Below, piece after piece: positions 26,320 through 34,664 of a stretch of DNA of 64,000 nucleotides (the first letter of the stretch is position 1; each line of letters starts with the position of its first letter). The translations under genes and the position numbers were made by a program. The stretch is from NCBI GenBank assembly GCA_963804045.1, contig CAWDOR010000029.1:1-64000 (forward strand). Direction: 5' to 3'. This DNA is from Rhodoblastus sp963804045 (GTDB lineage Bacteria; Pseudomonadota; Alphaproteobacteria; Rhizobiales; Beijerinckiaceae). The notes under the pieces are model-generated. The model did no database searches. It was not told the DNA's origin and saw only the letters and a program-made list of their open reading frames with translations.

Positions 26320-28100
26320 GTGACTGACTCCCAGGAGCGCGTAAGGCGCATGGCGCAATTGACGATGCCGACCATTGAATAGGTTTGCGGATAATTGCCC
26401 CACATTTCGCCGGTTCCTGGATCGACGTCCTCGGACATGAGGCCAAGCCGGTTGCGATGCTTGAGCAGCTCTTCAAAATATTCGCGGGCCTCCTCGACGC
26501 GGCCCATGCGCGCTAACGCGTCGATGCGCCAGAAAGAGCACGTATTGAACGCGGTTCCGGGCATGCCGAAATCGTCGGCCGCCTCATAGCGCATCATATG
26601 CGGACCACGCCCGAGGACCCGCTCCAATTGTTTTATGGTCGACGCCATGCGTGGGTCACTCGCGTCAATGAAGCCGACCTCGGTCATCAGCAACACGCCG
26701 GCGTCGAGATATTCCCCGTCGAAGGAGTCAACGAAAGCCTGTCGCTTGTTCGACCAGGCGCATTCGAGGATGACCTCCTTGATGTGGTCGGCGTCGGCGC
26801 GCCAATCCTGCGCGCGCTGCGCCTCGCCGATATGTCCGGCGATCCGCGCCAAACGATCGGCCGCCGCCCAGCACATCAGGCTCGATGTGGTGTGGACGCT
26901 GGCGCGCGTGCGATATTCCCACATGCCCGCGTCAGGCTTGTCATAGAGTTGCATCGCCTTGCGGCCCAATTGTTCGAGGCGCAGGAATTCCGCTTGGCCC
27001 GGCGGCGATAGCAGGCGCCGGTCGAGAAACATCTGCGCGACGCCGAGGATTACGTTGCCGCAATTGTCGTGCTGCAAATGCTCGTAGGCCTGGTTTCCGA
27101 CTCGAACCGGTCCCATGCCGCGATAGCCGGGAAGGCCTGGAATGATCCGCTCCGAAAGGTCCCTTTCCAGGCCGATCCCATAGACCGGCTGAATATCCGT
27201 CTCATTCAGCGAGGCGACGACGTTCATCAGCCAGCGAAAGTAATTCTCCATTTTTCGCACGGCGGCGAGGCGGTTCAGTGCACGGACGACAAAATAGGAG
27301 TCGCGCAGCCAGCAAAAACGATAATCCCAGTTGCGCTGGGTGCCAGGCCCCTCCGGGATGCTCGTGGTCAGCGCGGCGACGATGGCGCCGGTCGGTTCAT
27401 AAGTGCAAAGCTTGAGCGTCATCGCCGCTCGGATGACCGAATCCTGCCATTCAAAGGGTATCGCCAGCCGATGCGTCCAGTTCCGCCAGTAATCCCGCGT
27501 GCGCTCCTCCAATCTTGCCGCCGTTTCCGCGACGCCCTCTTGCAGCGTTTCGTCGGGACCAAGAATGAGGTCGACCTGGCCGCGCAGATTGAAAAAGGTT
27601 TCATCGCGAATGAAATCGATCGGCGCGTCGGTTGTCAGGCGCATTGTCGTGCTTGGGCCGATGTAGCGGATATGGTGTGAGCCGTAGGTGCGGACCGGAG
27701 CGGTGGCGCCATAGTCGAAACGCGGGCGCAGCCGAATTTTTATGCGGGGACTGCCTGATATTGGCGTGAGGCGACGCACGATCATCTGCGGATAGAACAG
27801 GCGGTCGCGCCAAAACAGGCGCGGAGCGAAATCCGTAATCCGAAGGGATCCCTGCTTCCCGTGCAATTCCGTCTCAAGCACCGCGGTATTCTCGACGTAA
27901 CGTTGCTCGCTATGAATGCGATCTTCGAGGTCGATCGCGAAAAGGCCATCGTCCGGCGCTTCTGCAGGCGCTCCCAGCAAGGCATGGAAAACCGGGTCGC
28001 CATCAAAACGGGGCAGGCAATACCAGACGACCCGCGCGTCCTGGTCAATCAACGCCGCGACGGCGCAATTGCCAATGATGCCGAGATCAAGGTTGTTCAT
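26316..28100 (-). CDS. Glycoside hydrolase family 15 protein (trehalase/glucoamylase-like)
   Basis: A 594-residue protein: N-terminal beta-sandwich (DLGIIGNCAVAALIDQDARV), then an (alpha/alpha)6 barrel with RNWDYRFCWLRDSYF and the C-terminal SEDVDPGTGEMWGNYPQTYS segment that carries the second catalytic Glu in the family. GH15 enzymes act on alpha-glucans or trehalose. Its position between otsB and otsA, with ATGA overlaps on both sides, means it is made with the trehalose enzymes and may cleave trehalose or a related glucan. The substrate is not readable from sequence. Confidence 0.88.
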   Translation of the reverse strand: MNNLDLGIIGNCAVAALIDQDARVVWYCLPRFDGDPVFHALLGAPAEAPDDGLFAIDLEDRIHSEQRYVENTAVLETELHGKQGSLRITDFAPRLFWRDRLFYPQMIVRRLTPISGSPRIKIRLRPRFDYGATAPVRTYGSHHIRYIGPSTTMRLTTDAPIDFIRDETFFNLRGQVDLILGPDETLQEGVAETAARLEERTRDYWRNWTHRLAIPFEWQDSVIRAAMTLKLCTYEPTGAIVAALTTSIPEGPGTQRNWDYRFCWLRDSYFVVRALNRLAAVRKMENYFRWLMNVVASLNETDIQPVYGIGLERDLSERIIPGLPGYRGMGPVRVGNQAYEHLQHDNCGNVILGVAQMFLDRRLLSPPGQAEFLRLEQLGRKAMQLYDKPDAGMWEYRTRASVHTTSSLMCWAAADRLARIAGHIGEAQRAQDWRADADHIKEVILECAWSNKRQAFVDSFDGEYLDAGVLLMTEVGFIDASDPRMASTIKQLERVLGRGPHMMRYEAADDFGMPGTAFNTCSFWRIDALARMGRVEEAREYFEELLKHRNRLGLMSEDVDPGTGEMWGNYPQTYSMVGIVNCAMRLTRSWESVT

Positions 28101-28951
28101 TGCATTCCGGCCGTTTTTGGCGGCGCGGCGACTTCGTTCGGAGAAGCCATTCGCCCATCGAGCCAGTTGCGCAATTCCAGAATGTTTGCGGCCCGGTATT
28201 TTGCGGCGGTGACGCCTTCCCCGATCTTGATGGAAATGCCATCGCAGGCGTTTACTGTGACAAATCCCGGCTCATCGGTCACGTCGTCACCGGCGAAAAT
28301 AGGCTTTCGGCCTTTGAACGGACGCTCTTCGAGGAAAGTAGCGATGACGGCCCCTTTGTCATTTCCATGCAGCCGTATTTCGCAAACCATCTTCCCCTTG
28401 ATCATGTGCAAGTCCGGTCGGTCGCGAACGATTTTGCGGGCAAGGGCGTGGCATTTCTTCTCGAAATCGGGACGCAGCCGGAAGTGGATGGCCACCGCGC
28501 CGGCTTTCCGTTCAATGACGACGCCCGGCTCAGAAAGGAAGGCGGCTTCCGCGCGGCCCGCTATGGCCTCGACAACGCTCTGGTCGATGACCGGCGTATG
28601 CAGCCGTCCCGCCGCATCGCGGCGCTGCAGGCCATGGACGCCGGCAACCGGCAAAACCAGCGGATAGAGCAGGCGGTCAATGACGTGGATGTCCCGGCCC
28701 GATACGAGCGCCAGCGCCCGCCCGACATTGTCGCGCAGCCTTTCAATGAAATTCAACGTCGCCGCGTCAATGCGCACGTCGTCGGGACGATCTTCGATCT
28801 CGACAAGCGTGCCGTCGAAGTCGAGGAAAACGCAATCGTGTTCGAGATCGTCGATTGACGGAAGCAGCTGCCGGGCTCCAATCGTCGCCAGAGTCTTGCC
28901 CCTCGCGGCGGTCGTTACCCTGCGGCTGCTTCTGGCGCCCTGCACGAACAT
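28097..28951 (-). CDS. otsB: Trehalose-6-phosphate phosphatase
   Basis: A 284-residue HAD phosphatase: motif I FLDFDGTLVEIEDRPDD, motif II LVSGRD and the late GDDVTDEPGF motif. It releases trehalose from trehalose 6-phosphate. I place the start at ATG 28951, with GGAGG six bases upstream; ATG 28957 directly abuts the GGAGG. Its stop overlaps the GH15 start. The operon lies behind the element at 29132, 180 bases upstream. Trehalose protects against osmotic and desiccation stress, in line with the other regulon genes. Confidence 0.9.
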   Translation of the reverse strand: MFVQGARSSRRVTTAARGKTLATIGARQLLPSIDDLEHDCVFLDFDGTLVEIEDRPDDVRIDAATLNFIERLRDNVGRALALVSGRDIHVIDRLLYPLVLPVAGVHGLQRRDAAGRLHTPVIDQSVVEAIAGRAEAAFLSEPGVVIERKAGAVAIHFRLRPDFEKKCHALARKIVRDRPDLHMIKGKMVCEIRLHGNDKGAVIATFLEERPFKGRKPIFAGDDVTDEPGFVTVNACDGISIKIGEGVTAAKYRAANILELRNWLDGRMASPNEVAAPPKTAGMQ

Positions 28952-29131
28952 GACCATCCTCCAGAATGTGACCTTCCGGCGTCAAGCGATGCGCCGCGTT
29001 CAAAACGCACGGCGAATGGAAAAATGCGGATCTTTCAGTCGACATCGCTGTTGGCGTGAACCGATGTCGGATCTGCATGCGCGCTGCGCGAGGAAAACAA
29101 CACTATCCATCTCCGATCCGGCCAAACAGGG

Positions 29132-29145
29132 TCGGAAACTACTCA
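29132..29145 (-). promoter_or_regulatory. Regulon element upstream of otsB-GH15-otsA
   Basis: Minus strand TGAGTAGTTTCCGA followed by CCCTGTTT, a perfect core match that ends 180 bases before the otsB start. The region 28952-29182 holds nothing else I recognise. Confidence 0.75.
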
Positions 29146-29182
29146 CGCCGTATTTCCCCCCGGGTTACCACGGGCAGAGGCG

Positions 29183-29578
29183 TCACTTCTGGGCGGTCAT
29201 CCGGTCAGCGGCCTTGAAATAAGCGCGGGCGTGAGCGACCAGAACACCGTCGGCCGGATGATCGACGGTCTCGACCGCAGCAATACGCTCGAGCAATGCA
29301 GGATCGTGGCGGGCGATGTGCTTGACCAGAGCCGTCTTCGCGACGCCGGGGCCCGTGATCAAAATGGCCTTTGAGGCTCCAATCGCTTCGGCGACCGCCT
29401 GGAGAAAGGCCTTCTGTTCGGGCGCGTGGCCGTTCCCGACCGTATTCGCCTTGTGATGGATGTGAACATGCGGATCGTCAGGTCTCACGACAAGGCGATC
29501 CACTTCCTCCGCGCTGAAATGGAAGACGCGGGCCTCGCGATGATCGATCCAGATGACGCTATGGTTGTGTTCGGTCAT
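29183..29578 (-). CDS. eRF1-domain-like (translational machinery) protein
   Basis: A 131-residue soluble protein starting MTEHNHSVIWIDHREARVFHF, with a central FLQAVAEAIGASKAILITGPGVAKTALVKHI and a C-terminal VAHARAYFKAADRM. The pattern of an N-terminal IDH-x-x-ARVF strand and a GPG-x-AK-x-x-L-x-x-H-I segment is that of the small proteins labelled translational machinery protein, related to eRF1/baeRF domains and often found with stress genes. Biochemical role unknown. It stands alone; its stop is 37 bases from the nearest regulon element, which serves otsB. Confidence 0.6.
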   Translation of the reverse strand: MTEHNHSVIWIDHREARVFHFSAEEVDRLVVRPDDPHVHIHHKANTVGNGHAPEQKAFLQAVAEAIGASKAILITGPGVAKTALVKHIARHDPALLERIAAVETVDHPADGVLVAHARAYFKAADRMTAQK

Positions 29579-29612
29579 GGACTTTCTCCGGTCCTATTGC
29601 GATCGCCCGGGA

Positions 29613-29634
29613 ACGGCGGGCAAAGGCCCGCCGT
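29613..29634 (-). terminator. Hairpin after the His-rich gene
   Basis: A perfect 9-bp stem (ACGGCGGGC / GCCCGCCGT) with loop AAAG, lying just downstream of the His-rich gene on the minus strand. The following T-run is poor, so it may attenuate rather than fully terminate. Confidence 0.4.
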
Positions 29635-29652
29635 CTCCTGTTCAATGGCGGA

Positions 29653-29859
29653 TCAGTCGTGATTGCGATCACCATGATGATGGTGATGGTGATGGTGATG
29701 GTGATGGTGGTCGCGATCGCCATCGCGATGATGGTGGTGATGCTCCATCGGCGCGGATTCCGTCGGCGCCGCAACCGGCGCGGGTTCAGCCCATACGGCC
29801 ATCGGCGCCACGGCAAGCGCGGAGGTCAGGACGGTCGCGGCAAAGAATTTCTTCAACAT
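29653..29859 (-). CDS. Small secreted poly-histidine protein
   Basis: A 68-residue protein with a signal peptide (MLKKFFAATVLTSALAVAP, likely cleaved after WA near residue 24), a short Pro/Ala linker and a tail with a run of 12 His flanked by HHHHH and GDRNHD. The tail should bind Ni, Zn, Co or Cu in the periplasm. The codons are an ATG/GTG-type microsatellite on the plus strand, so the length of the run can vary. It is paralogous to 3388-3570. A nickel store for the hydrogenase is an attractive idea but unproven. Confidence 0.7.
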   Translation of the reverse strand: MLKKFFAATVLTSALAVAPMAVWAEPAPVAAPTESAPMEHHHHHRDGDRDHHHHHHHHHHHHGDRNHD

Positions 29860-29982
29860 TTTGCATCCTTTTATAGAACCGCCCCACCCGGCGCGGGAGA
29901 GGCGTTCAGGCGTTTCGCTCGAAATGCCATCGAGCGGTCATCGGTCGGAAAAAAGCCTCTTGGCTCCTGTCGTCCGAAATTT

Positions 29983-30609
29983 TCATTCCGGCGCGGAAGC
30001 CGGCTTTTCCGTGATCGCGTCGAGCACGGATTGCGTGTCGAGGGCCCGGCCCATGGTTTCCGCCTCCGCATCGCGCCGGTCGTGAATATTGGGATTGTCA
30101 CGACGTGATTCTTCCAGAAGCTGGATGACCTTTGCGATTTTTTGCTCGCTGAGAATGGCCAGCTCCAGAATGAGCATCTCCCGGTGATGCGCGAGTTGGT
30201 CCTCGCGTTCCTGCGAGACGAGGATCAAGACGACCATATATAGCGAGGTCAGCGAGACTGCCGACCCAAGCGATGGGAATGGCGGCCGATCGATCATGTG
30301 ATGGCCAAGCGCGGCCAGGACCAGATTGAGGCCAATCCAGCCGGTGATGAGGATGCTGATCGCGCCAATGAATTGCGGTCGCCCGAAAAGCTTCACCATG
30401 CGCGCCACGAGCCGCTGGGGCGGCGTCGCATTTTCAAAATGCTCGGCGCGCAGTTTCGCAATCGAGGAGATGGTCTCGTCGATGTGGACAGGAGAAGTCT
30501 GCACCGCGCTGGTCAAGTCAACCAAAGTGCTCCTCGCTGACCGAAGTCCGCGCCGAGCCAACGCTAGCCTGTCCGGGTCGTTGGAGGCGCCTGTTGTGCG
30601 ATGATCCAT
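29983..30609 (-). CDS. DUF1003 membrane protein
   Basis: About 208 residues. After a basic N-terminus comes the DUF1003 core: FGRPQFIGAISILITGWIGL (helix 1), LTSLYMVVLILVSQEREDQL (helix 2) and a long C-terminal helix ILELAILSEQKIAKVIQLLE. Function unknown. ATG 30609 puts the start 46 bases inside the phaC-like gene; a TTG near 30527 with GAGGAG upstream is an alternative. It is the last gene of the operon that begins with the CoA-transferase. Confidence 0.65.
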   Translation of the reverse strand: MDHRTTGASNDPDRLALARRGLRSARSTLVDLTSAVQTSPVHIDETISSIAKLRAEHFENATPPQRLVARMVKLFGRPQFIGAISILITGWIGLNLVLAALGHHMIDRPPFPSLGSAVSLTSLYMVVLILVSQEREDQLAHHREMLILELAILSEQKIAKVIQLLEESRRDNPNIHDRRDAEAETMGRALDTQSVLDAITEKPASAPE

Positions 30610-31706
30610 TTGGCGATCGCCGGCCAATGTTCCTTCAGCGTTCGGTGGCCCATGAATAATCCGATGTGGCCGCCGGGCACAGTTTTCTCCACGATGCGAT
30701 TTTTTGGCGTGCCGATATATTTCGTGGCGTCGAGCACCTGTTCCGGCGTCGTGATGTCGTCGTCGGCGCCGGCGAGCAGGTAGGTTGGACAGGTGATGTC
30801 GCGCAGGTTGAGCTTTCGGCCGAGGCAGATAAATTCGCCCTTGGCGAGGCGGTTTTCCTGAAATATGTCCTGAATCACCTGGAGATACCAGCGGCCTGGA
30901 AGGTCGATCGGGTTTTCGTACCAGCTCTCGAAGGTTTCCTCCATCGTGAGCCAGCCCGGGTCGTCGATGTGTTCGTAGAGATCGATTTGATCCTGCATGT
31001 AATGCTGTTCCGGGTGCATGTTTTTCCACCCCTGGAGCATGAACTTGCCCTTCATCACGCCGCCGCCTAGCGCGACAAGCTCCTGATAGAATGAAAGCGG
31101 AGTTTCATGAGCCATGCGCTTGATCACGCCATCGCCGGCGCTGGCGTCGATTGGCGCGCCGGCGAGCACGAGGGCGTTGACCTTGTCAGGGAAGCGCGCC
31201 GCGATCATCGCCGCCATCCAGCCTCCCTGGCAAAGGCCGACGAGATTGACGCGACCGCCGAGATCGTCGATGGCGACGACCATATCGGCGAGATAATTGT
31301 CGATTTCAAAATCCTTCATGTCTTCGGTGGCCGATTTCCAGTCGGTCAGGGCGACATGGCCAACGCCATTGTCCAGCAGGGTCTGCACCAGGCTCTGATC
31401 CTTGTGGTAGTCGGCGATCATCGCCGTATGTCCGGCGTGCGGCGCGTCGATCAAAGTCGGCAGGCCGCCGGGCTTGCCGTAATCGCGCAGCGCCATGGTG
31501 CGCAGATCAAGGCGGAGCAGGTTGGGCGTCGCCAGGGTTGGTCGCAGGTCGTCGTAAATCTTGACCTCTTCATCGACGAATTCGAGATTCTTGGCATAAA
31601 GCTTGGCGCCATTCTTGAGCATCGAGGCCGCCATGGCCATGGGCCAGAACGCGGGCAGGCCCATCCAGGAGGGGGAGGCGGATTTCTTTGGCGCATGTTT
31701 GAGCAT
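30564..31706 (-). CDS. PhaC-like alpha/beta hydrolase (polyhydroxyalkanoate synthase family)
   Basis: A 380-residue alpha/beta hydrolase. The nucleophile motif GLCQGGW, near residue 160, has cysteine where lipases have serine, as in PHA synthases (class III: G-x-C-x-GG). An Asp in GADDDITTPEQ and a His in GGHIGLFMG would complete the triad. The length matches class III PhaC (about 355 residues) rather than class I (about 590), but no PhaE gene is adjacent. It probably polymerises or transfers hydroxyacyl groups made by the upstream MaoC hydratase. Start 31706 has AGGA seven bases upstream. Confidence 0.7.
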   Translation of the reverse strand: MLKHAPKKSASPSWMGLPAFWPMAMAASMLKNGAKLYAKNLEFVDEEVKIYDDLRPTLATPNLLRLDLRTMALRDYGKPGGLPTLIDAPHAGHTAMIADYHKDQSLVQTLLDNGVGHVALTDWKSATEDMKDFEIDNYLADMVVAIDDLGGRVNLVGLCQGGWMAAMIAARFPDKVNALVLAGAPIDASAGDGVIKRMAHETPLSFYQELVALGGGVMKGKFMLQGWKNMHPEQHYMQDQIDLYEHIDDPGWLTMEETFESWYENPIDLPGRWYLQVIQDIFQENRLAKGEFICLGRKLNLRDITCPTYLLAGADDDITTPEQVLDATKYIGTPKNRIVEKTVPGGHIGLFMGHRTLKEHWPAIAKWIIAQQAPPTTRTG

Positions 31707-31750
31707 GACCGTTCCTTTTCTTGTCGACAACCAAAGAGCCGAGCGTCAGC

Positions 31751-32188
31751 CTATTTCATCAACCAGCCCGGCAGCTTCACCGTGCACACGCCGTCCACGA
31801 CGACTTCACCTGTCTGCTTGGTCATGATCGTGGTGATCTTGGCGACGTGCTTGGGCAGAAGCGTCGAAATCGTGCAGACCAGGGTGACGGTGTCGTTGAT
31901 GAAAACCGGCGCGTGGAAATTGACCAACTGGCTGAGATAGACCGTGCCAAGTCCCGGCATCTGTCCGCCGAGCACCTTGGAGATCATGCCGAACATGATG
32001 CCGCCATGGGCGATGCGGCGGCCGAATTTGGTTTTCTTGGCGAAAACGTCATCGACATGAATCTTGTTGTGGTCTCCTGTCAGATCGGCATAGCCGCGCA
32101 CCAGCGCGTCATCGACGAGCTGGTGGTAGGTGCAGGTCTGGCCGACGAAATAATCGGAGGCGGGAACGGGTCTGGGGGACATGAACAT
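31751..32188 (-). CDS. MaoC-family (R)-enoyl-CoA hydratase
   Basis: A 145-residue hot-dog protein with the MaoC motif DLTGDHNKIHVDDVFAKKTKFGRRIAHG; the catalytic Asp and His are in GDHNKIH. It hydrates trans-2-enoyl-CoA to (R)-3-hydroxyacyl-CoA, as PhaJ does for PHA synthesis. Start 32188 is chosen over the nearby TTG 32194 because AAAGGA then lies nine bases upstream. It sits between the acyl-CoA dehydrogenases that make enoyl-CoA and the PhaC-like protein that would use its product. Confidence 0.85.
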   Translation of the reverse strand: MFMSPRPVPASDYFVGQTCTYHQLVDDALVRGYADLTGDHNKIHVDDVFAKKTKFGRRIAHGGIMFGMISKVLGGQMPGLGTVYLSQLVNFHAPVFINDTVTLVCTISTLLPKHVAKITTIMTKQTGEVVVDGVCTVKLPGWLMK

Positions 32189-32211
32189 TTGCAATGATCC
32201 TTTGCTGGGAG

Positions 32212-33369
32212 TCAGGCGACGTTGACGGCAATGAGCTCGTCGGGGAAATCGGAGGGCGCGTCGAGCAAGGTCGTTCCGGCGATATCGCGGAACATCCGCG
32301 CCAGTGGATAGGACCCGCTGATATGTTTGGGCACGACTTCGCTGATGCCCATGCCGCCCTCGATCTGGATGGCGTCGACCAGCATCTTCGAGCCGAGCCG
32401 GCCGACGAAGGCTTTGACCATCGCCGCTTCCGGTTCGAACGGGGCTTCTTCCTCGATCAACCGCGCCGCGTGCTGCACGCCAAGCCAGGCCATGTGAGAG
32501 TCCGTGGCGATGTCCGCCAGCAATGTCTGGATGGCCTGCAACCGAGCGATCGGATGACGGAATTGCACGCGATGCTTGGCATATTCGGCCGCATGCTTGA
32601 CCGCGGCGCGCGCGATGCCGACGGTCTGCGCGGCCTCGGCCACGGAGCCGACCGACAAAAGCTGCGTGGCGATCACCGAGCCGCAGTTTTCAGTCCCCAT
32701 GACATCGACTTCGGCGACGAAAACATTGTTGAATTCGAGATGGGCGATTGGGCAAGCCCTGAGGCCCATGGACTGCAGGCGAGGACCGGTGGTCAGGCCA
32801 TTGGAGCCGGCCTCGACGATAAAGCCTGTCAGCCCGTTGCCATCATCAGCCAGTCGAATCGTCGCCAACACCAGATAGACATCGGCGGCGCCGGCGTTGC
32901 GCACAAACGTCTTGACGCCGCTGAGCTGGTACCCTCCCGCTACGCGCGTGGCGAACAGGGCGTCGGGACCAAGGCCTGGACCGGGACCGTTTTCCATGAT
33001 GGCGACGGCGCCGAGCTTTTCCCCCTTGGCCAGCGCGGAGAGGTATTTCGTCTTCTGCGTCTTGCTGCCCCAATGGGCGAGGGCATAGGCGAACAAGGCG
33101 TGGCTGTTGACGATGGACGCCACGCCCGCGCACGATTGCGACAGCGCCTGAACCAATTCGATATGGCTGATGAACCCGGCGCCGGCCTCGGGCGATTGTT
33201 CCGGCAGCACGAGGCCCAGCAAATTATCGGCCGCCAATTGGCCGATCAGCGCCTTGGGAAACATCATGCCGCGGTCGAGGGAAATGACGATAGGCTCAAG
33301 ATAGCCGTCGGCGAATTCATGGGCGCGTTGCGCGATGGCGCTTTGGGCTTCGGTCAAGGGATAGGTCAT
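32212..33369 (-). CDS. Acyl-CoA dehydrogenase (second copy in operon)
   Basis: A 385-residue flavoprotein of the acyl-CoA dehydrogenase family: N-terminal helical domain, the middle beta-domain ending FIVEAGSNGLTTGPRLQSMGLRACP, and a C-terminal domain with QIEGGMGISEVVPKHISGSY around the usual active-site region. It differs from the neighbouring dehydrogenase and is not a recent duplicate. The catalytic base cannot be fixed without alignment. ATG 33369 overlaps the upstream stop (ATGA). Confidence 0.8.
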   Translation of the reverse strand: MTYPLTEAQSAIAQRAHEFADGYLEPIVISLDRGMMFPKALIGQLAADNLLGLVLPEQSPEAGAGFISHIELVQALSQSCAGVASIVNSHALFAYALAHWGSKTQKTKYLSALAKGEKLGAVAIMENGPGPGLGPDALFATRVAGGYQLSGVKTFVRNAGAADVYLVLATIRLADDGNGLTGFIVEAGSNGLTTGPRLQSMGLRACPIAHLEFNNVFVAEVDVMGTENCGSVIATQLLSVGSVAEAAQTVGIARAAVKHAAEYAKHRVQFRHPIARLQAIQTLLADIATDSHMAWLGVQHAARLIEEEAPFEPEAAMVKAFVGRLGSKMLVDAIQIEGGMGISEVVPKHISGSYPLARMFRDIAGTTLLDAPSDFPDELIAVNVA

Positions 33370-34529
33370 TTTGCGCCTGCTTTCATCGTGGCGGGAATGG
33401 CCGCCTTGGGCCGGGCGAGCACGGAACGCGCGATCACCAGACGCTGGATTTGATTGGTTCCCTCGTAGATCTGCATGACCTTCGCGTCGCGCATGAACTT
33501 GCCGAACTCGGAGGTGAAGGCGTGCGATCCCATCAGGCGCATTGCCTGGGATGCGACGCCCATCGCCACATCGGTGCAAAGCGTCTTGGCGATGGCCGAC
33601 TCCTTGGAGAATGGCAGGCCCGCCTCGCGCAAAGCCATGGTGTGATGCTGCGCCTCGCGCGCGCTTTCGATCTGGATCTGCATGTCGGCGAGCTTGAATT
33701 GCAGGGTCTGCCCGGGATAGGTCTTTTCCGGAAAGCGTTGGTTGAGATGCTTCACACATTCATCGAGGCAGCGCTGCGCCAGGCCAACGGCCAACGCGCC
33801 GATAGACGGGCGCGCCAGGTCCAGGGTCATCATCGCGATCTTCATGCCGTCGCCCTCCTTGCCCAGGAGGTTCGCCGCGGGGACGCGGGCGTCCTTAAGA
33901 AGGAAAAACACCGTGTTCGAGCTGCGCAGACCGAGCTTCTCTTCGCGGTCGCCCATGATGAGGCCCTGCTGGCCGCGCTCGACAATGAAGGCGCTGATGC
34001 CCTTGACGCCCTTGGTCGGATCGGTCGCCGCGAAAATCACGAAGACCGAGGCTTGGCCGCCATTGGTGATCCAGCATTTAGGACCATTCAGAATGTAGTC
34101 GCCGCCGTTCTTGACGGCGGAGGCCTCTCCTGCGCCGGCGTCCGAGCCGGCCGCCGGTTCGGTCAGCGCGAAACAGCCAATGCCCGCTGTCAGCATCGGC
34201 TTGAAAAAGCGCCGCTTCTGCTCGTCGTTGCCGGCGATCAGCACGGATTCCATGCTCAGGATGCTGGCCGACAGGGTGGTGCCCATCGCCGCGCAGCCGT
34301 AGCCCCATTCCTCCAGGACAAGCGCTTGAGTCAAAGGACTGTAGCCCAGTCCGCCATATTCTTTCGGAACGGCCATGGCGAAAATATTGCTCGGCTTGGC
34401 GGCGTCGAGCAGATAGCTGTGAAACTCGCCGGACTTGTCGAATTCGGCGGCGCGCGGAATGATGTTTTTGGCGACGAAATCTTTTGCCGCCTTTTGGATG
34501 TCACGTTGTTCTGGACTGATGGCGTTCAT
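33366..34529 (-). CDS. Acyl-CoA dehydrogenase (short-chain type)
   Basis: A 387-residue acyl-CoA dehydrogenase with GIGCFALTEPAAGSDAGAGE (FAD/substrate loop), KCWITNGGQASVFVIFAAT and the C-terminal DAKVMQIYEGTNQIQRLVIARS motif, whose E-G-T-N segment carries the catalytic Glu of short-chain enzymes. It would interconvert acyl- and enoyl-CoA such as butyryl-CoA/crotonyl-CoA, with electrons normally going to ETF (no etf genes are in the window). It lies 135 bases downstream of the CoA-transferase. Confidence 0.85.
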   Translation of the reverse strand: MNAISPEQRDIQKAAKDFVAKNIIPRAAEFDKSGEFHSYLLDAAKPSNIFAMAVPKEYGGLGYSPLTQALVLEEWGYGCAAMGTTLSASILSMESVLIAGNDEQKRRFFKPMLTAGIGCFALTEPAAGSDAGAGEASAVKNGGDYILNGPKCWITNGGQASVFVIFAATDPTKGVKGISAFIVERGQQGLIMGDREEKLGLRSSNTVFFLLKDARVPAANLLGKEGDGMKIAMMTLDLARPSIGALAVGLAQRCLDECVKHLNQRFPEKTYPGQTLQFKLADMQIQIESAREAQHHTMALREAGLPFSKESAIAKTLCTDVAMGVASQAMRLMGSHAFTSEFGKFMRDAKVMQIYEGTNQIQRLVIARSVLARPKAAIPATMKAGAK

Positions 34530-34664
34530 CGTTTCTGCCTTCTATGATTCAAACTTTGCGGACTGAAGCGTTTTCAAACGAATTGGATGCCTGATCGCGT
34601 GAAGAAAGCGCGTGGAGGCAAAAACTGGCGCCCTTTCGGCGAACCGTTGATCGCCGAACGGGCG

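Noticed and set aside
29660..29730. CRISPR-like or protein-binding tandem repeat
   Set aside because: The repeat is the in-frame codon array of the poly-His protein; no spacer structure.
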